Origin: Prinia subflava
Taxonomy: Eukaryota; Chordata; Aves; Passeriformes; Cisticolidae
Assembly (NCBI RefSeq): GCF_021018805.1
Contig: NW_026960614.1
Coordinates: forward strand, 1,736,001 to 1,800,000
Length of the DNA stretch: 64,000 nt
Direction of reading: 5' to 3'
Made by a program: the position numbers and the translations under genes. Below, piece after piece: positions 51,815-62,666 of this stretch. How positions within the stretch are numbered: position 1 is the first letter of the stretch; each line of letters opens with the position of its first letter. Under the pieces are notes generated by a model. That model saw only the letters and a program-made list of their open reading frames with translations, searched no databases and was not told the origin of the DNA.

Positions 51815-53231
51815 TGTCTTGGTTTGAGGGGAAATGAGTTTTTTCAGGAAGCTGAAGTCAAACTAATCAGTGGTCAGGTTTGAATGTTGACACCTTTGGT
51901 GGCTACTGAGAGGTTAGACATGCTTCTGAGGACACAAGGGGTTAAAAGAGAGGCTTCTCAGATGAACTTCTTCTTTCCTGGCTCTGCTTTCAGCAGAGGA
52001 GCATCTTTCTCTTCTCCCCTGTCCAGCCTGGCTAGGCTGGGCGGGGGAGGGGAGCTAAGTGGGCCTAGCTGAGGTAGGCCCCGGGCCCCAGGGGGTGGGA
52101 AGAGAGAGAACGGGACTGGAATTGAGCTAGCTCCATCTAGGATGGAGGGGTGGAGAACTTCAGAGCTGCCCTCTGTCCCCCTGTCCCGTTCCATCTGCCC
52201 CGCCCGCCCCCCCCCCGTCCCGTCTCCCCCCCTCCCCCCAGGGAGAAGGTGCTGAGCTGTGAGCTGTGTGTGGGAGCTGCTGGAGTCTGCGAGTGCCTGA
52301 GCCTGTGGCCTTGCTGGGAGATAGAAGCTTTTAACTCTTTCTAAGGCAGAGGAGAACTGTTCCCAGACATTGATTCTCATAGCTGGTAGTTTCAGAAGAG
52401 AGGACAGCCTGAGACCAAGATGATAAAGGAAGATGAAAAGAACCCCTCTTGATTGCTAGAGATGAAGAAGAGTAGCCTTTTGGGCTAGACTTTTCTTGTG
52501 TAATGCTAGCCATAGATAGACCCTGGACTCTCCTGAACATAATTAAGACGGTATTTGGGTAGATACTTTTTAGTTCAAAACCAAAGACTTTGTAGCCTAT
52601 TCTTGGAACCCTCAGTCCCAGGGGTAAATGTTGGGGGGGACTGCTGTCCCAATATGAGAAGATAGCTAGTTTTTAGTACTTGTCCAAACATCCTTAAAAG
52701 AGCCCTATATGCGGTTTTAGTCCATAGACAGTAGTGAGAGCACTGGACATAGAAAAGAGGGTGTCACCCTAGTAGAATTCTCTGGGTGGTGCCATGGGTG
52801 ACATGGGAACACGGGAGGGTGGACCTGTGTTTCCTGTGAGGGGGTCTGTGGTGCGAGAGAGACTCCTCTCTCCCTGGATGGATTGAAGATTGATTTTTTA
52901 AGGGATGATGACTTAGATTGGGAACCCAGGGTTGTGGAAAGTTTAAGCAAGTAGATGAGGGTAATGTGCTAGTGTTAACTGTTGAGCATGTAAGGGATAG
53001 AAATTGGGGGGAGGAGAGGAAGTCTTCTGAGAAGTTTTCTGCTTTTGAGTGTTTAAGTTTTCTTTTCTTTTCTTGTCTATTGTCTGTTGTTATCTAAGTT
53101 AATAATTTTTTTTCCTATTTCAAGTTTTAAGCCTGCTCTGCTCTGTTCTTGACCACATCTCACAGTAGCTCATTAAGGAAAAACAAACACTCATAAGTGC
53201 ACTAGCATTTAGCCAGCTTCAATCCATGACA
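51815..53231 (+). mobile_element. Solo LTR-F, plus strand, 1.4 kb
   Basis: 1417 bp. It starts TGTCTTGGTTTGAGG, ends AATCCATGACA and has a perfect 5-bp TSD, CACCT (51810-51814 and 53232-53236). It is collinear with the truncated copy at 45996-47033. It separates the gag and protease parts of G1. Confidence 0.9.
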
Positions 53232-53289
53232 CACCTTAGGTCCCCTTCAGTTCCCATTCACAGGTAATTCAGGAGCTAGGGGTGTCCTT

Positions 53290-53420
53290 TTCACCTGCAT
53301 TGGACACTCATTCTTCCAGTGTCCCTTTTTCTTGCAAAAAGGACCTTGATCTTTGTCTAGAGGAGGAGTACTCCTTTTCAGCACATTAGATTACTTTCCC
53401 TGATCACCCCTTCTATTCTG
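53290..53420 (-). pseudogene. gag: Nucleocapsid zinc knuckle of provirus G1
   Basis: The minus strand reads GPFCKKKGHWKNECP. The gamma-type CCHC knuckle (C-x2-C-x4-H-x4-C) has lost its first Cys to Gly, while the other three ligands stay. A stop follows about 20 codons later, near the gag end. Confidence 0.75.
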
Positions 53421-53501
53421 CTGGCGTCTATCCCTATCGGTTTAATCCCTATTTTGATATATTTTCTAGGCTATATTCAACAATTTATCTGTGTCATGCA
53501 T

Positions 53502-53789
53502 CTAATCCATCTTTTGCTGCTTTTTCCTTGTGTCATCTACAGATTGGCCTATAAACAAGTAAGCTAGGTGGGTCTGCTCTTCAGGTGCCTTGAGGTCCAG
53601 ATTTGTGGATTTTCGTGCAGCCTCTTTAAGTGTCTTCAAGAAGTCTGTAGGGGTTTCATTTCTGTCTTGTCTGACTTCATATAATTTGGACCAATTCACT
53701 GCCTTAGGGATGGCACTTTTTAGCCCAAGTAATATCCAATTCTGATAACATCTTAACCTTACCATTTGTTCTACCACATTAGGTCCCAC
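53502..53789 (-). pseudogene. gag: Capsid C-terminal fragment of provirus G1
   Basis: The frame shows ILLGLKSAIPKAVNWSKLYE, then RNETPTDFLKTLKEAARKST (major homology region) and HLAYLFIGQSVDD, with a KKQQKM end. This is a gammaretrovirus-like capsid. Confidence 0.75.
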
Positions 53790-53867
53790 CCTGGCTCATT
53801 TAAAAGGAAAATATCATTAACTGGCCCTTGAAGAGTTTCATGTGTAATTAGAGTCTCAATAGCAGAT

Positions 53868-55530
53868 TGTTGTAGTTTAAATTTTGGGGGGTTTCCCGGG
53901 GAGGGTTCCCCAGGTGCCCCCCGGGTTCTAGGGTCGCAGGTGTTCGCATGCTGGCAGGCAAAGAGACTTCAGATGGCTGCTGAGGTGCTGATGAGATGAG
54001 GGTTTATTCACTGAGGGAGAGGGGGAGAGGGGGAAGGGGAGAGGGGGAAGGGGAGCCTCCGGAGACCTCCCGGGCCAAGAGAGCAAAGAGAGTGAGCCCT
54101 CTGTGTTTGCACTCTTAACACAGAGGTTCAAGGTGGGTGCGGTAAGATTCTCCAGCCAATAGAGTTACAGATACACAATACTGCAGGGAGGGTACAGACT
54201 TAGGACAAACCATACATTTTCCAGGGGTGAACCAGAGTATACCATTTCCATAAAATGCAATTCCACAAGTCACCCTTTTTTTCTTTAAAATGTGAGAAGA
54301 GGAATATGACATATGACAATTAACAATTTAAAAATGAAACAGTAATTACACAGTTTTGTAGCATGAAACTAAATACAATTGTAGTAAGGATTATGTTATA
54401 CTGTGAACAGTTTATCTGACTTTGTAATTGCAGTAAATGGGTTATGTGAGTTTATATTGCAAGATTTGAAACAAATTAACAAATTTGTTTGAGCTTTTTC
54501 AGTGTGACTGGCCTAATAGTGTCTAGCTTTTTCTAACTGGCTTTTCAGACCACCACAGCTCCCAGTTCTAGCTGTGGTGCTGACTTCTGCTTCCACTCTA
54601 GGGACAGGAAAACACGTGGAGTTCCCCGGGCTCCACACAAGGCTTCAGATTCTCACCCATGGATCTGAGCCAAATCATTCCTTTCACTTTCTAACTGGTT
54701 AAACTAAAGGACCTACACTCTGCATGCAATTGTTTACATTCATCTATATGTACCTATTGGGGATTTTTTTCGTCTATACTTGCACTAGAAGTGTCGGAGA
54801 CCTAACAAAAGACCCCCAGTTTTAGGTCATCATAAGAAAAACAAAAAGAAAAAACTACAAAAACCGTCAAATACTTTCTCAGACACCAATTTAGGTTATC
54901 AGTCACCCTCAGAACTAACTGAGGACAGCAGAAACCCAAAAGCGTTACTGATTCAATAGTCTGCCACTGAATCGGGCCTTACAAGAAGACAATTCAAAAA
55001 CTGCTTCCCTTGGATCTACCCTTGTGACCTGAAAAGGCCTCTGCTTTCTAAAACTGAAAACAGGAGAATCTGCAATATGAACACACACAAAACTAGAAAG
55101 GCATAATTGTAAAACTACTTCATGGGGAAAGTAGAATTACCAATTATACAAGGCTGTAAAACTGGTATTACAAATTCACTTTAGCTTTGGGGTTTGGTTT
55201 CTTAGCGTTTACCTTGTGGCACATGGAAAGCGGAAGGTGGGACTGAGAGCACGTGGACATGGTGGCCATGCGGTCACAGCGCAGCAGGTGGTGTCAGCCA
55301 TGCCGTACCAGGTTTAGCAGGAAGGGGTTAACTCTCGGGGGTTTGTTAAGGGAAAGGGGGTTAGGGAGAAGGAGCAGCAAGGGGAGGAGGGAGTAAGGGT
55401 GAGGAAGGAGGTTACAGAATTTACAAAACCGAGTTTTGGGAGGTGCGGGGCTTGGACAAAGTTGAAGACTGCTTTTTCCTTCTCTGATGGCTGTCTCGCT
55501 GAGTTCTTTTCGCTGCTGTCCAGGGCGTTG
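53868..55530 (-). mobile_element. ERV-S copy 1, antisense, 5' side lost
   Basis: The 3' LTR (53868-54267, plus-strand TGTTGTAGTTTAAAT...CAATTCCACA) is followed by a reversed polypurine tract (CACCCTTTTTTTCTTT) and internal DNA. This runs parallel to the internal part of ERV-S copy 2 (56647-58020), including the GTGGTGGCC-type block before the 5' side. Similarity ends near 55528 and no 5' LTR is seen. It is clearly more diverged from copy 2 than the two LTRs of copy 2 are from each other. Confidence 0.75.
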
Positions 55531-55639
55531 GCTGCTCGGGGTTGACGGTCATCTTGTGCTGCGGAGCTTTTCACGCTGCTGCTGCTGGGGGTGCTCCGGG
55601 GGGTGGCCTCTCTGGGTGCCAGGGGCCTGCACGAGAGAT

Positions 55640-55780
55640 AGAGGCCGCATTCAGGTTCCCCCCTGCTCTGATTGCCAGGCTTGGTGCTGATTTGCTTGTG
55701 GCTTTTCCCCAAAATTTATATGCTGATTATTTAATAAATTCCTTTAATTATTAAATTGGCCTGTTCATTTATAAAAATTT
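55640..55780 (+). mobile_element. R/U5 remnant of the 5' LTR of provirus G2
   Basis: It contains AGAGGCCGCATTCAGG, TTAATAAATTCC and GGCCTGTTCATTTATAA, parallel to the end of LTR-C at 2390-2541. It is directly followed by a primer site. The U3 part is missing where ERV-S copy 1 lies. Confidence 0.65.
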
Positions 55781-55798
55781 TGGTGACCCCACATGATC
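55781..55798 (+). promoter_or_regulatory. tRNA-Trp-type primer site of provirus G2
   Basis: TGGTGACCCCACATGATC matches the tRNA-Trp primer site (TGGTGACCCCGACGTGAT) except for one missing G and a CpG decayed to CA. Confidence 0.7.
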
Positions 55799-57832
55799 CA
55801 ATTTTGGGTTTGTGGTTTCTCTCCTCGATCAGGGAGGCGCCCCACTGTTAAAGTGTCCCCGACGGTGCTGGAGGCCGGCAGACTGTTGGATTCCGGACAA
55901 CGCATTGAGGTAGAAGCCACAAGCAAAAGGGAGAGAGAAAAACGAGCTTGGAGCTCCCAGACACCCATAGAGGAACTTAAAAGAGGGACCTTGGAACCAC
56001 ACTATATATTACACTCGTAATTTCTAAGTGCACGAAGATCCACATGGGAAATAGACCGCAAGTACTGCGGGGTTGAGTGAGAATGACTGGCGTATGAATG
56101 AGATGTGACGTTGTCACGAAGTGAGTGCTATCTCCTGATAAACCACAGTTCCCATATTCCGAGAAGAATATGGTTGGCAAAGGCAGGAAGCGATTTGGGG
56201 GGCTCATTAAGTATGTAAAATCTGAACCTCAGGAGGGGGGTGTTGTTGTTTAAATTTATGGGGGGTCCCCGGGGAGTGCCCCCCGGAGACCCCCGGGGTC
56301 TTTTGGGGTCGTGGTGTTCCCGTGCTGGCAGGCAAGGAGACTTCAGACGCCGGTGGGGTGCTGATGAGGTGAGGGTTTATTCACTGAGGGAGAGGGGAAG
56401 GGGGGAGGGGGAAGGAGGGGAGAGGAGAGAGGAGCGTCCGGACGCCTCCAGGGGTAGAGGGGGAAGAGGGGCAGAGCCTTCTGCCTTGGCATTCTTATCA
56501 CAGAGGTTCAAAGGGGCGCGGTAACATTCTCCAGCCAATGAGGTTACAGATACAGGATACTGCAGGGAGGGTACAGACTTAGGACAAACCATACATTTTC
56601 CAAGGGTGAGCCAGAGCAAACTATTTCCATAAAATGCAATCCCACAAGTCACCCTTTTTTTCTTTAAAATGTGAGAAGAGAAATATGACATATGACAATT
56701 AATAATTTAATAAATGAAACAGTAATTACACAGTTTTGCAGCATGAAACCAAATACAATTGCAGTAAGGATTATGTTATAAGGTGAACAGTTGATCTGAC
56801 CTTGTAATTGCAGTAGACGGGTTATGTGAGTTTATATTGCAAGATTTGAAACAAGTTAAATTTGTTTGAGCCTTTCCAGCGCGACTGGCCTAATAGTGTC
56901 TAGTTTTTTCCAACTGGCTTTTCAGCCCACCACAGCCCCCAGCTTAGGCTGTGGTGCTGACTATGCTCCCACTCTAGGGACAGGAAAACACGTGGAGTTC
57001 CCCGGGCTCCACACACGGCTTCAGATTCTCCAGGTGGCCTGCTGCAGTTCCCCCATTGGGGCCGGGCAGGGGCAGTGAGGAATTTAAATCAACTCAAGCT
57101 GCCATTGATCTGTCACGGAATTCCCGTAAGGCCTGAACAGCAAGTCACCGACACTCACGGATCTGAGCCAAACCACTCCTTTCACTTTCCAACTGGTTCA
57201 ACCAAAACAAAAGACCCCCAGTTTTAGGTCATCAAAAGAAAAACAAAAGAAAAAAAACTACAAAAACCGTCAAATACTTTCTCAGACACCAATTTAGGTT
57301 ATCAATCACCCTCAGAACTAACTGAGGACAGCATAAACCCAAAAGCGTTACAGATTCAATAGTCTACACTACTGAATCGCGCCTTACAAGAAGACAATTC
57401 AAAAACTGCTTCCCTTGGATCGACACTTGTGACCTGAAAAGGCCTCTGCCTTCTAAAACAGAAAACAGGGGAATCTGCAATATTTACACACACAAAACTA
57501 GAAAGGGAAAGGCATAATTGTAAAACTACTTCATGGGGATGGGAAGGAAATGGAGGGGTTTGGGACACCCTGCTGTTTGGCCAGAACAGCAAGGGACAGG
57601 GGCAGAAAAACAGGGAAAGGGAATCGCAGTAGCATTAACAATTATACAAGGCTGTAAAACTGGTATTACAAATTCACTTTAGCTTTGGGGTTTGGTTTCT
57701 TAGCGTTTACCTTGTGGGACTTGAAAAGCAGAAGATGGGACTGAGAGCACGTGGCCATGGTGGCCATGCGGTCACAGCACAGCACGTGGTGTTAGCTGTG
57801 CCATGCCGGGTTTATCAGGAAAGGGTTAACTC

Positions 57833-58522
57833 TCAGGGGTTTGTTAAGGGAAAGGGGGTTAGGGAGAAGGAGCAGCGAGGGGAGGAGGGGGTAAGGGTAA
57901 GGAAGGAGGTTACACAATTTACAAAACCGAGTTTTGGAAGGTGCGGGGCTCGGGCACAACTGAAGACTGCTTTTTCCTTCTCTGATGGCCGTCTGGCTGA
58001 GTTCCTTTCGCTGCTGTCCAGGGCTGCTTGTCCGCGCGGCTTCTCCCGGTGCTGGGGCCCGCGCGCGCTGCGGCGGGGCCGGGACCACGTGTCGGCTCTG
58101 CCGGGACTGCCCCGCGCCGCGGCCGCTGGGCTGGGGCCGCTCCGCCGCCGGGGCCGCGCCGGGCCGGGGCCGCTCCGCCGCCGGGGCCGCTCCGCCGCCG
58201 GGGCCGCGCCGGTGCCGCGCAGCCCGCGCCGCCGAGCCGAGGCGGGCCCGCCGCGCCGGGGCTCACGCTGGAGCCTCGCCGTGGCGGAGCCGCGCCGGCC
58301 CCACGCCGCGCCACCCGGCGGGGCTGTGCAGCCCGCGCAGCGCCGAGGCGGGCCGGGGCCCCAAGGGGCTGAGACCCGGGCCCGCGCCGGGCTGGTCGGC
58401 GGTGGTGGGACAGCCGCGTGGTGGCTCACGAGGTCTCTGCGCGGTGGGGGAGGGGCCGCCCCGGGCCGCGATGGCCCAGAACGGCCGCTCCACCGGAGAC
58501 GGCACCGAGACGGAGTTACCAT
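57833..58522 (-). CDS. Arg/Pro-rich ORF of ERV-S copy 2 (229 codons), function unknown
   Basis: An ATG frame starts about 55 bp after the 5' LTR. The first 160 codons are Pro, Arg, Ala and Gly-rich because the DNA is GC-rich. The last 60 codons (ALDSSERNSARRPSEKEKAV, then LPKLGFVN and SFLTLTPSSP) are also open in ERV-S copy 1, with mostly amino-acid-changing differences. No known domain is seen. Alternative overlapping frames are open on both strands, so coding is unproven. A second ATG frame (88 codons, from 58529) starts seven bases earlier. Confidence 0.35.
   Translation of the reverse strand: MVTPSRCRLRWSGRSGPSRPGAAPPPPRRDLVSHHAAVPPPPTSPARARVSAPWGPGPPRRCAGCTAPPGGAAWGRRGSATARLQREPRRGGPASARRRGLRGTGAAPAAERPRRRSGPGPARPRRRSGPSPAAAARGSPGRADTWSRPRRSARGPQHREKPRGQAALDSSERNSARRPSEKEKAVFSCARAPHLPKLGFVNCVTSFLTLTPSSPRCSFSLTPFPLTNP
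58020..58520. repeat. CpG-dense block with short tandem units in ERV-S
   Basis: Extremely GC-rich DNA, with CGCC/GGCC motifs. 58128-58212 carries about four imperfect copies of GGGGCCGCTCCGCCGCC or GGGGCCGCGCC. It is absent from ERV-S copy 1. CpGs are not decayed, which agrees with a recent insertion. Confidence 0.75.
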
Positions 58523-58557
58523 GGTCCATCTTTTCTCAGGGTCGCTGATGCTGTTGC

Positions 58558-58576
58558 CCGACGTTGGTGCGTCATC
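58558..58576 (-). promoter_or_regulatory. Possible degenerate tRNA-Lys primer site of ERV-S
   Basis: Directly after the 5' LTR the minus strand reads GATGACGCACCAACGTCGGG. CCAACGT-GGGC is shared with the tRNA-Lys(1,2) site TGGCGCCCAACGTGGGGC, with two changes and one extra base. Tentative. Confidence 0.4.
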
Positions 58577-59351
58577 TGTTGTAGTTTAAATTTATGGGGG
58601 GGTCCCCGGGGAGTGCCCCCCGGAGACCCCCGGGGTCTTTTGGGGTCGTGGTGTTCCCGTGCTGGCAGGCAAGGAGACTTCAGACGCCGGTGGGGTGCTG
58701 ATGAGGTGAGGGTTTATTCACTGAGGGAGAGGGGAAGGGGGGAGGGGGAAGGGGGGGAGAGGAGAGAGGAGCGTCCGGACGCCTCCAGGGGTAGAGGGGG
58801 AAGAGGGGCAGAGCCTTCTGCCTTGGCATTCTTATCACAGAGGTTCAAAGGGGCGCGGTAACATTCTCCAGCCAATGAGGTTACAGATACAGGATACTGC
58901 AGGGAGGGTACAGACTTAGGACAAACCATACATTTTCCAAGGGTGAGCCAGAGCAAACTATTTCCATAAAATGCAATCCCACAGGGGGGGATTCAGACAT
59001 TGGTCACAGGAAGGCTAAAAGGGGAAAGGCACGCTCTCAAACTTAAGGGACTGGTAAGCCTTTTTAGCTTAGGACCGGGAAGGTCCAGGGAGAGAGAGAG
59101 AAGGAGGGAAAAATAAAGGGGGAGCACATCACCGATCGAACTCCGCGGGACGGCCTACCGATGGCTGTCAATCAGTAAATCCACAGTATGTACATAGTGG
59201 AAATAAATGTGTGAATGTATGAGTGAGTGAGATGCAACACAAGTTGCGGAGTGAATGAGAATCCCTCAGTAGTGCAGTTCTGGCTGCCCAAGAGGGAGTC
59301 TGTCAAGAACAGGGAAAAGCGATTGAAAAGTATACCGTATAACCTCTAAAA

Positions 59352-60932
59352 ATGGGACAAGTCAAAAGAAGACCTCAGGAGAGAACCCAGAAAAAAACCT
59401 CAGCAGGAAAGGACAGTAACATACCAGATATTCCACCAGATAGTCCACGAGGAATTATGCTAGAAAGCTGGGAAAGATGTCCCTCAAGAAAAGAGAAATC
59501 TAAGGAAAGGATGATTCATTTTTGCATGGAAGTGGGGGCTGGGAAGGAGATTAGGAAATATCTGACTTGGCCTATATTTGGAACTTTTGTGGAATGGACA
59601 TGTGAAGCCTTAAATACCTATGTAAAGAACCAGGAACAGCCGAGTCAAGAAGAAATTGATTATGCCGAAATATGGGTAGGATCAGCAGTTAGGTTATATA
59701 TGGTAAAAACTAGGAGAGCAACCAGGACTGCATGGGACCCATTAGATAATTTACCATGGCCTTATCCAAGTGCAGGTTCCCCTGCCTGCACCTCCGATAC
59801 CCCCACCACTTATGCAAACCCAGACACCGCTACCCCCACCCCCAAGCTCCCAGTCCCAGACCCCACAGCTGCCCCAACCCCCATCCCAGCCAGTGGAAAC
59901 CACAGGACCAACCGCCCCCCCTAAATTACTCATTCTCCCCCTGTGAGGAGAACATGGAGTAGAGTGAAAGAAAAAATTGATAGCAAAACCAGCGAGAGTG
60001 ACCAGGATGAGAATAAGAGACAAAATCTTTTCCAGTTAAGAGAAATACCAACGGCACCGGGAGTTATTGGATATGTAAATGTGCCACTTAATACGGGAGA
60101 TGTTTGAGCTTTTAAGAAAGAAATGGATAACTTGATGGATGACCCCTTAGGTGTTTCTGACAGGTTAGACCAGTTTTTAGGACCCAGCATGTATACATGG
60201 GATGATATGCAAGCGATACTGAGGACATTGTTTACTACTGAAGAGAGAGAGATGATAAGACAGGGTGGCATGCGAGAGTGGGAGCACTGCAACCCACAAG
60301 GTTTACCCTGAGATGAGAAATGGCCAAATTAAAGACCAGGGTGGAAGGCTCAAACAGAAGAGGGTCAATGAAATATGGTCAACTTAAGGAACATTATAAT
60401 ACAGGGGATTAGAGAGGCAGTCCCCAGGGGACAGAACATTAGTAAAGTATTTGGGGAATGTCAGGGGAAAGACAAATCTCCTGCAGAATGGTTAGAGAGA
60501 TTAAGGAAGAGTCTGCAAATATACTCAGGGGTAGATCCTAATTCCCCAGTAGAAGTATTATTAAAAATACAATTTGTGGCAAAATCATGGGAAGATATAC
60601 AAAAGAAGCTTGAGAAATTAGAAAATTGGCAAGTGAGGGGATTATGAGAATTATTGAGAAAAGCACAGAAGGTCTATATGAGGAGGGATGAGGAAAAACA
60701 GAAGGTGGAAGTAAAAGTATTGATTGCAGCAGTTAGGGAAGTGCAAAAGCGAGAGCGTCCCCAAAAATCAGTACAAAACCAGGAAGGCCAAAAGATGCAG
60801 CCTGTCCCGAAAAAAGGGACATCTGAGAACCCTGATGAATGCCCTGAATGCTACTACTGCAGGAAAAAAAGGCATTTAAAAAGAGATTGTAGAAAAAGGA
60901 TACAGGATCAGCAGGTCTTCCAACAGGACTAG
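59352..60932 (+). pseudogene. gag: Gag of provirus G2
   Basis: The ATG at 59352 opens MGQVKRRPQ, a gammaretrovirus-like myristoylated matrix start; 190 codons stay open into a Pro/Thr-rich spacer. Frameshifts near 59800-59940 and stops near 60108, 60309 and 60370 break the capsid. The capsid major homology region reads GKDKSPAEWLERLRKSLQIY. The zinc knuckle reads CYYCRKKRHLKRDC, with Arg for the usual Gly. It ends in UAG at 60930-60932, in frame with protease. Confidence 0.75.
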
Positions 60933-60941
60933 GAAAGTCAG

Positions 60942-61385
60942 GTGCTTTTCATTTTGGGGTCTAGAACATCTAAAGAGCCCTTGATAAAATTAAAAATAGG
61001 ACCCCAAAAGGAGGGGATATCTTTCCTGGTTGACTCAGGGGCTGAGCATTCCATCATCAAGAGATTGCCAAAAGGGTGCACAAAAAGCAAAGATACCATG
61101 ATGGTAATAGGGGCTAAAGGAGAGCCCTTTAAGGTCCCAGTTATTAAAGATGTAGAAATAGAGCCAGAGACTAAAATTTGTTTAGGGAATATGTTGTTAG
61201 TAGAAGAGGCAGATTATAATTTGTTAGGAAGAGACCTGATTATAGCTCTGGGAATAAATTTGATAGTACAAGGACCAGACTTAATAGTAAGCCTGTACAG
61301 ATTAACCAAAGAAGATGAGAACAAAATTGATCCCAAAGTCTGGCATACCCAAGGAGAGGGTGGGAGGTTGGAAATGGAGCCATAG
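60942..61385 (+). pseudogene. pro: Protease of provirus G2
   Basis: The reading continues in the gag frame after the UAG at 60930. It shows ISFLVDSGAEHSII, an aspartic-protease active site with the D-S-G variant (D-T-G in most retroviruses). A NLLGRDLI block near residue 95 is the conserved GRDxx end. It is open to 61385. Gag-UAG-pol in one frame is the gammaretrovirus readthrough arrangement. Confidence 0.75.
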
Positions 61386-61428
61386 AAATACAGAGGTCAG
61401 AGGATCCAATTAGAACTAAACAATACCC

Positions 61429-62660
61429 TGTTGGAGTCCATGTTTCCATGGATCGTCCGCAGAGAGTGAGAAGTACAGAGATAGAATTAAAACCTTTAGA
61501 AAAATTAGAATATATAAAGCTTTAGATGCATAAAGTAGAAATCTAACCCTCAGCTTTAAGTTTTACATGCCCTAAGTCCTAGTTGTTAGTGTACAAGGAC
61601 AGAGCTTTAGGCCTAGTGATAGAGTATAAACACAACAAAAATAGAGTACTGTTTATAATTTTTAGTATGAATTTTACGTACAACAAGGTAGAACTTTATG
61701 CTAGTAAGACAGAGTTTTGCATTAATAGATATGCTATGTGCGTAGGTTTTGACGCTGTTTTTCGTAGTTTTACGAACTTTAGAATTGTACCTAGATTGGT
61801 TAGTGTGTAGATAAAAAATATGAATATGCATTTTGTAATTTGGCATAAAAAAGCCTCTGGGGGTCAGTCGGTCGGTCGATGGATCAATCTGATCTATCGA
61901 TCCAACCTCCACCTCCTGCAGCCTGAGGAAGGAGCCCTGCCAGGGAGCCGAATGGGATTCTAAAGGTACCATCTATTGTTGCCTGGCATCTGGGCCCTGG
62001 GGTCCCGTCCCTTCCCCCTGTGAGGGTTTGGGACCCCAGGACCCCTCCTTGCCCCTGCGATTCTGTCCCTGTAATCCCTGTGACCGAGGACTCTGCGAGG
62101 GCTCGGGACCCCGGGACCCCTTCCTGTCCCTGCAATCCCTGTGACCTGGAACTTTGTGTGGGTTTGGGACCCCAGGACCCCCTTTCTGCCATCACGTCCC
62201 TGCATTCAGGAACTCTGCCGGGTTCGGGACCCCCCCATTGCCACTGTTATCCCCTCGGCCGGGACCCCTGTCTGGGATCTGTGATCTTGTGATCCCTTTC
62301 TGTTATTGTGACCCCCACAGTTGGAAAATCCTGCTTGGGGTAAGGAGATGGGAGACTGATTTACCTAGAGGCTGTAATGTCAGATTTGTGCTTTGCTTAT
62401 AGTCTTACTAGAGTTTTGCTTGTTAGGAATTCTATGCTTTGCTTGCTGTTTCATTAGAACTTTGTGTGTTAAGATTTCTATGCTTTGGCTATTGTTTTAT
62501 TTAGACTTTGCTTGTTTATGTTTATAATTGATTGTATTGTAAGACCGCTCTTAGGACTCTCGCACCTTCAGATACATGCTTTGTAAATAAACCACTCTGC
62601 TTAGATACTAAAATGTTGTAAGACCCTATAAAGACTTATACCCGTACAATGACCTCGGCA
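61429..62660 (+). mobile_element. Solo LTR-A, copy 3, in pol of G2
   Basis: 1232 bp. It starts TGTTGGAGTCC, ends GACCTCGGCA and has a perfect 6-bp TSD, ATACCC (61423-61428 and 62661-62666). It separates the protease from RT. A GCATAAAAAAGCC box lies near 61846 and a GTAAATAAACC signal near 62584. A minisatellite covers 61990-62230. Confidence 0.9.
61990..62235 (+). repeat. Minisatellite in LTR-A copy 3 (about 60 bp units)
   Basis: At least four units begin GGG(T/C)T(T/C)(T/G)GGGACCCC(A/G)GGACCCC and continue with a TGTCCCTGCAATCCC-like tail. It matches the array in the antisense copy at 22320-22600. Confidence 0.8.
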
Positions 62661-62666
62661 ATACCC

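Larger units (their letters stand above)
47034..53867 (-). mobile_element. Provirus G1 (gamma-type ERV), antisense, ends lost
   Basis: On the minus strand the order is capsid (53789-53502), zinc knuckle (about 53400-53300), protease (51480-51205), RT (50440-50165), RNase H (49205-49050) and integrase (48690 to 47034). Sequence motifs are gammaretrovirus-like (class I). The coding parts are separated by LTR-F (51815-53231), LTR-I (50495-50865), LTR-E (47807-48598) and other LTR-like DNA. No own LTR remains: the left side is lost at LTR-F (45996-47033), and the right side ends at an S element (53868). Confidence 0.8.
56241..58983 (-). mobile_element. ERV-S copy 2: short, very young, apparently non-autonomous
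   Basis: 2743 bp with both LTRs (56241-56646 and 58577-58983) and a 6-bp TSD, GGGGGG (56235-56240; right side a run of seven G from 58984). By eye the LTRs differ by two substitutions and one G-run length change over about 407 bp, so insertion was recent. The 1.93-kb internal part has a polypurine tract (reversed CACCCTTTTTTTCTTT at the left), a primer-like site at the right and a CpG-dense region, but no gag, protease, RT, integrase or env motif. It must rely on enzymes of another element. Confidence 0.85.

Noticed and set aside
57714..58589. 291-codon plus-strand open frame
   Set aside because: It is the mirror of the GC-rich part of ERV-S and includes LTR sequence; no motif and no promoter on that strand.
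61429..61560. Apparent pol-like reading continuing from protease into LTR-A
   Set aside because: The same DNA starts the two other LTR-A copies at unrelated sites and lies outside the TSD, so it is LTR and not pol.
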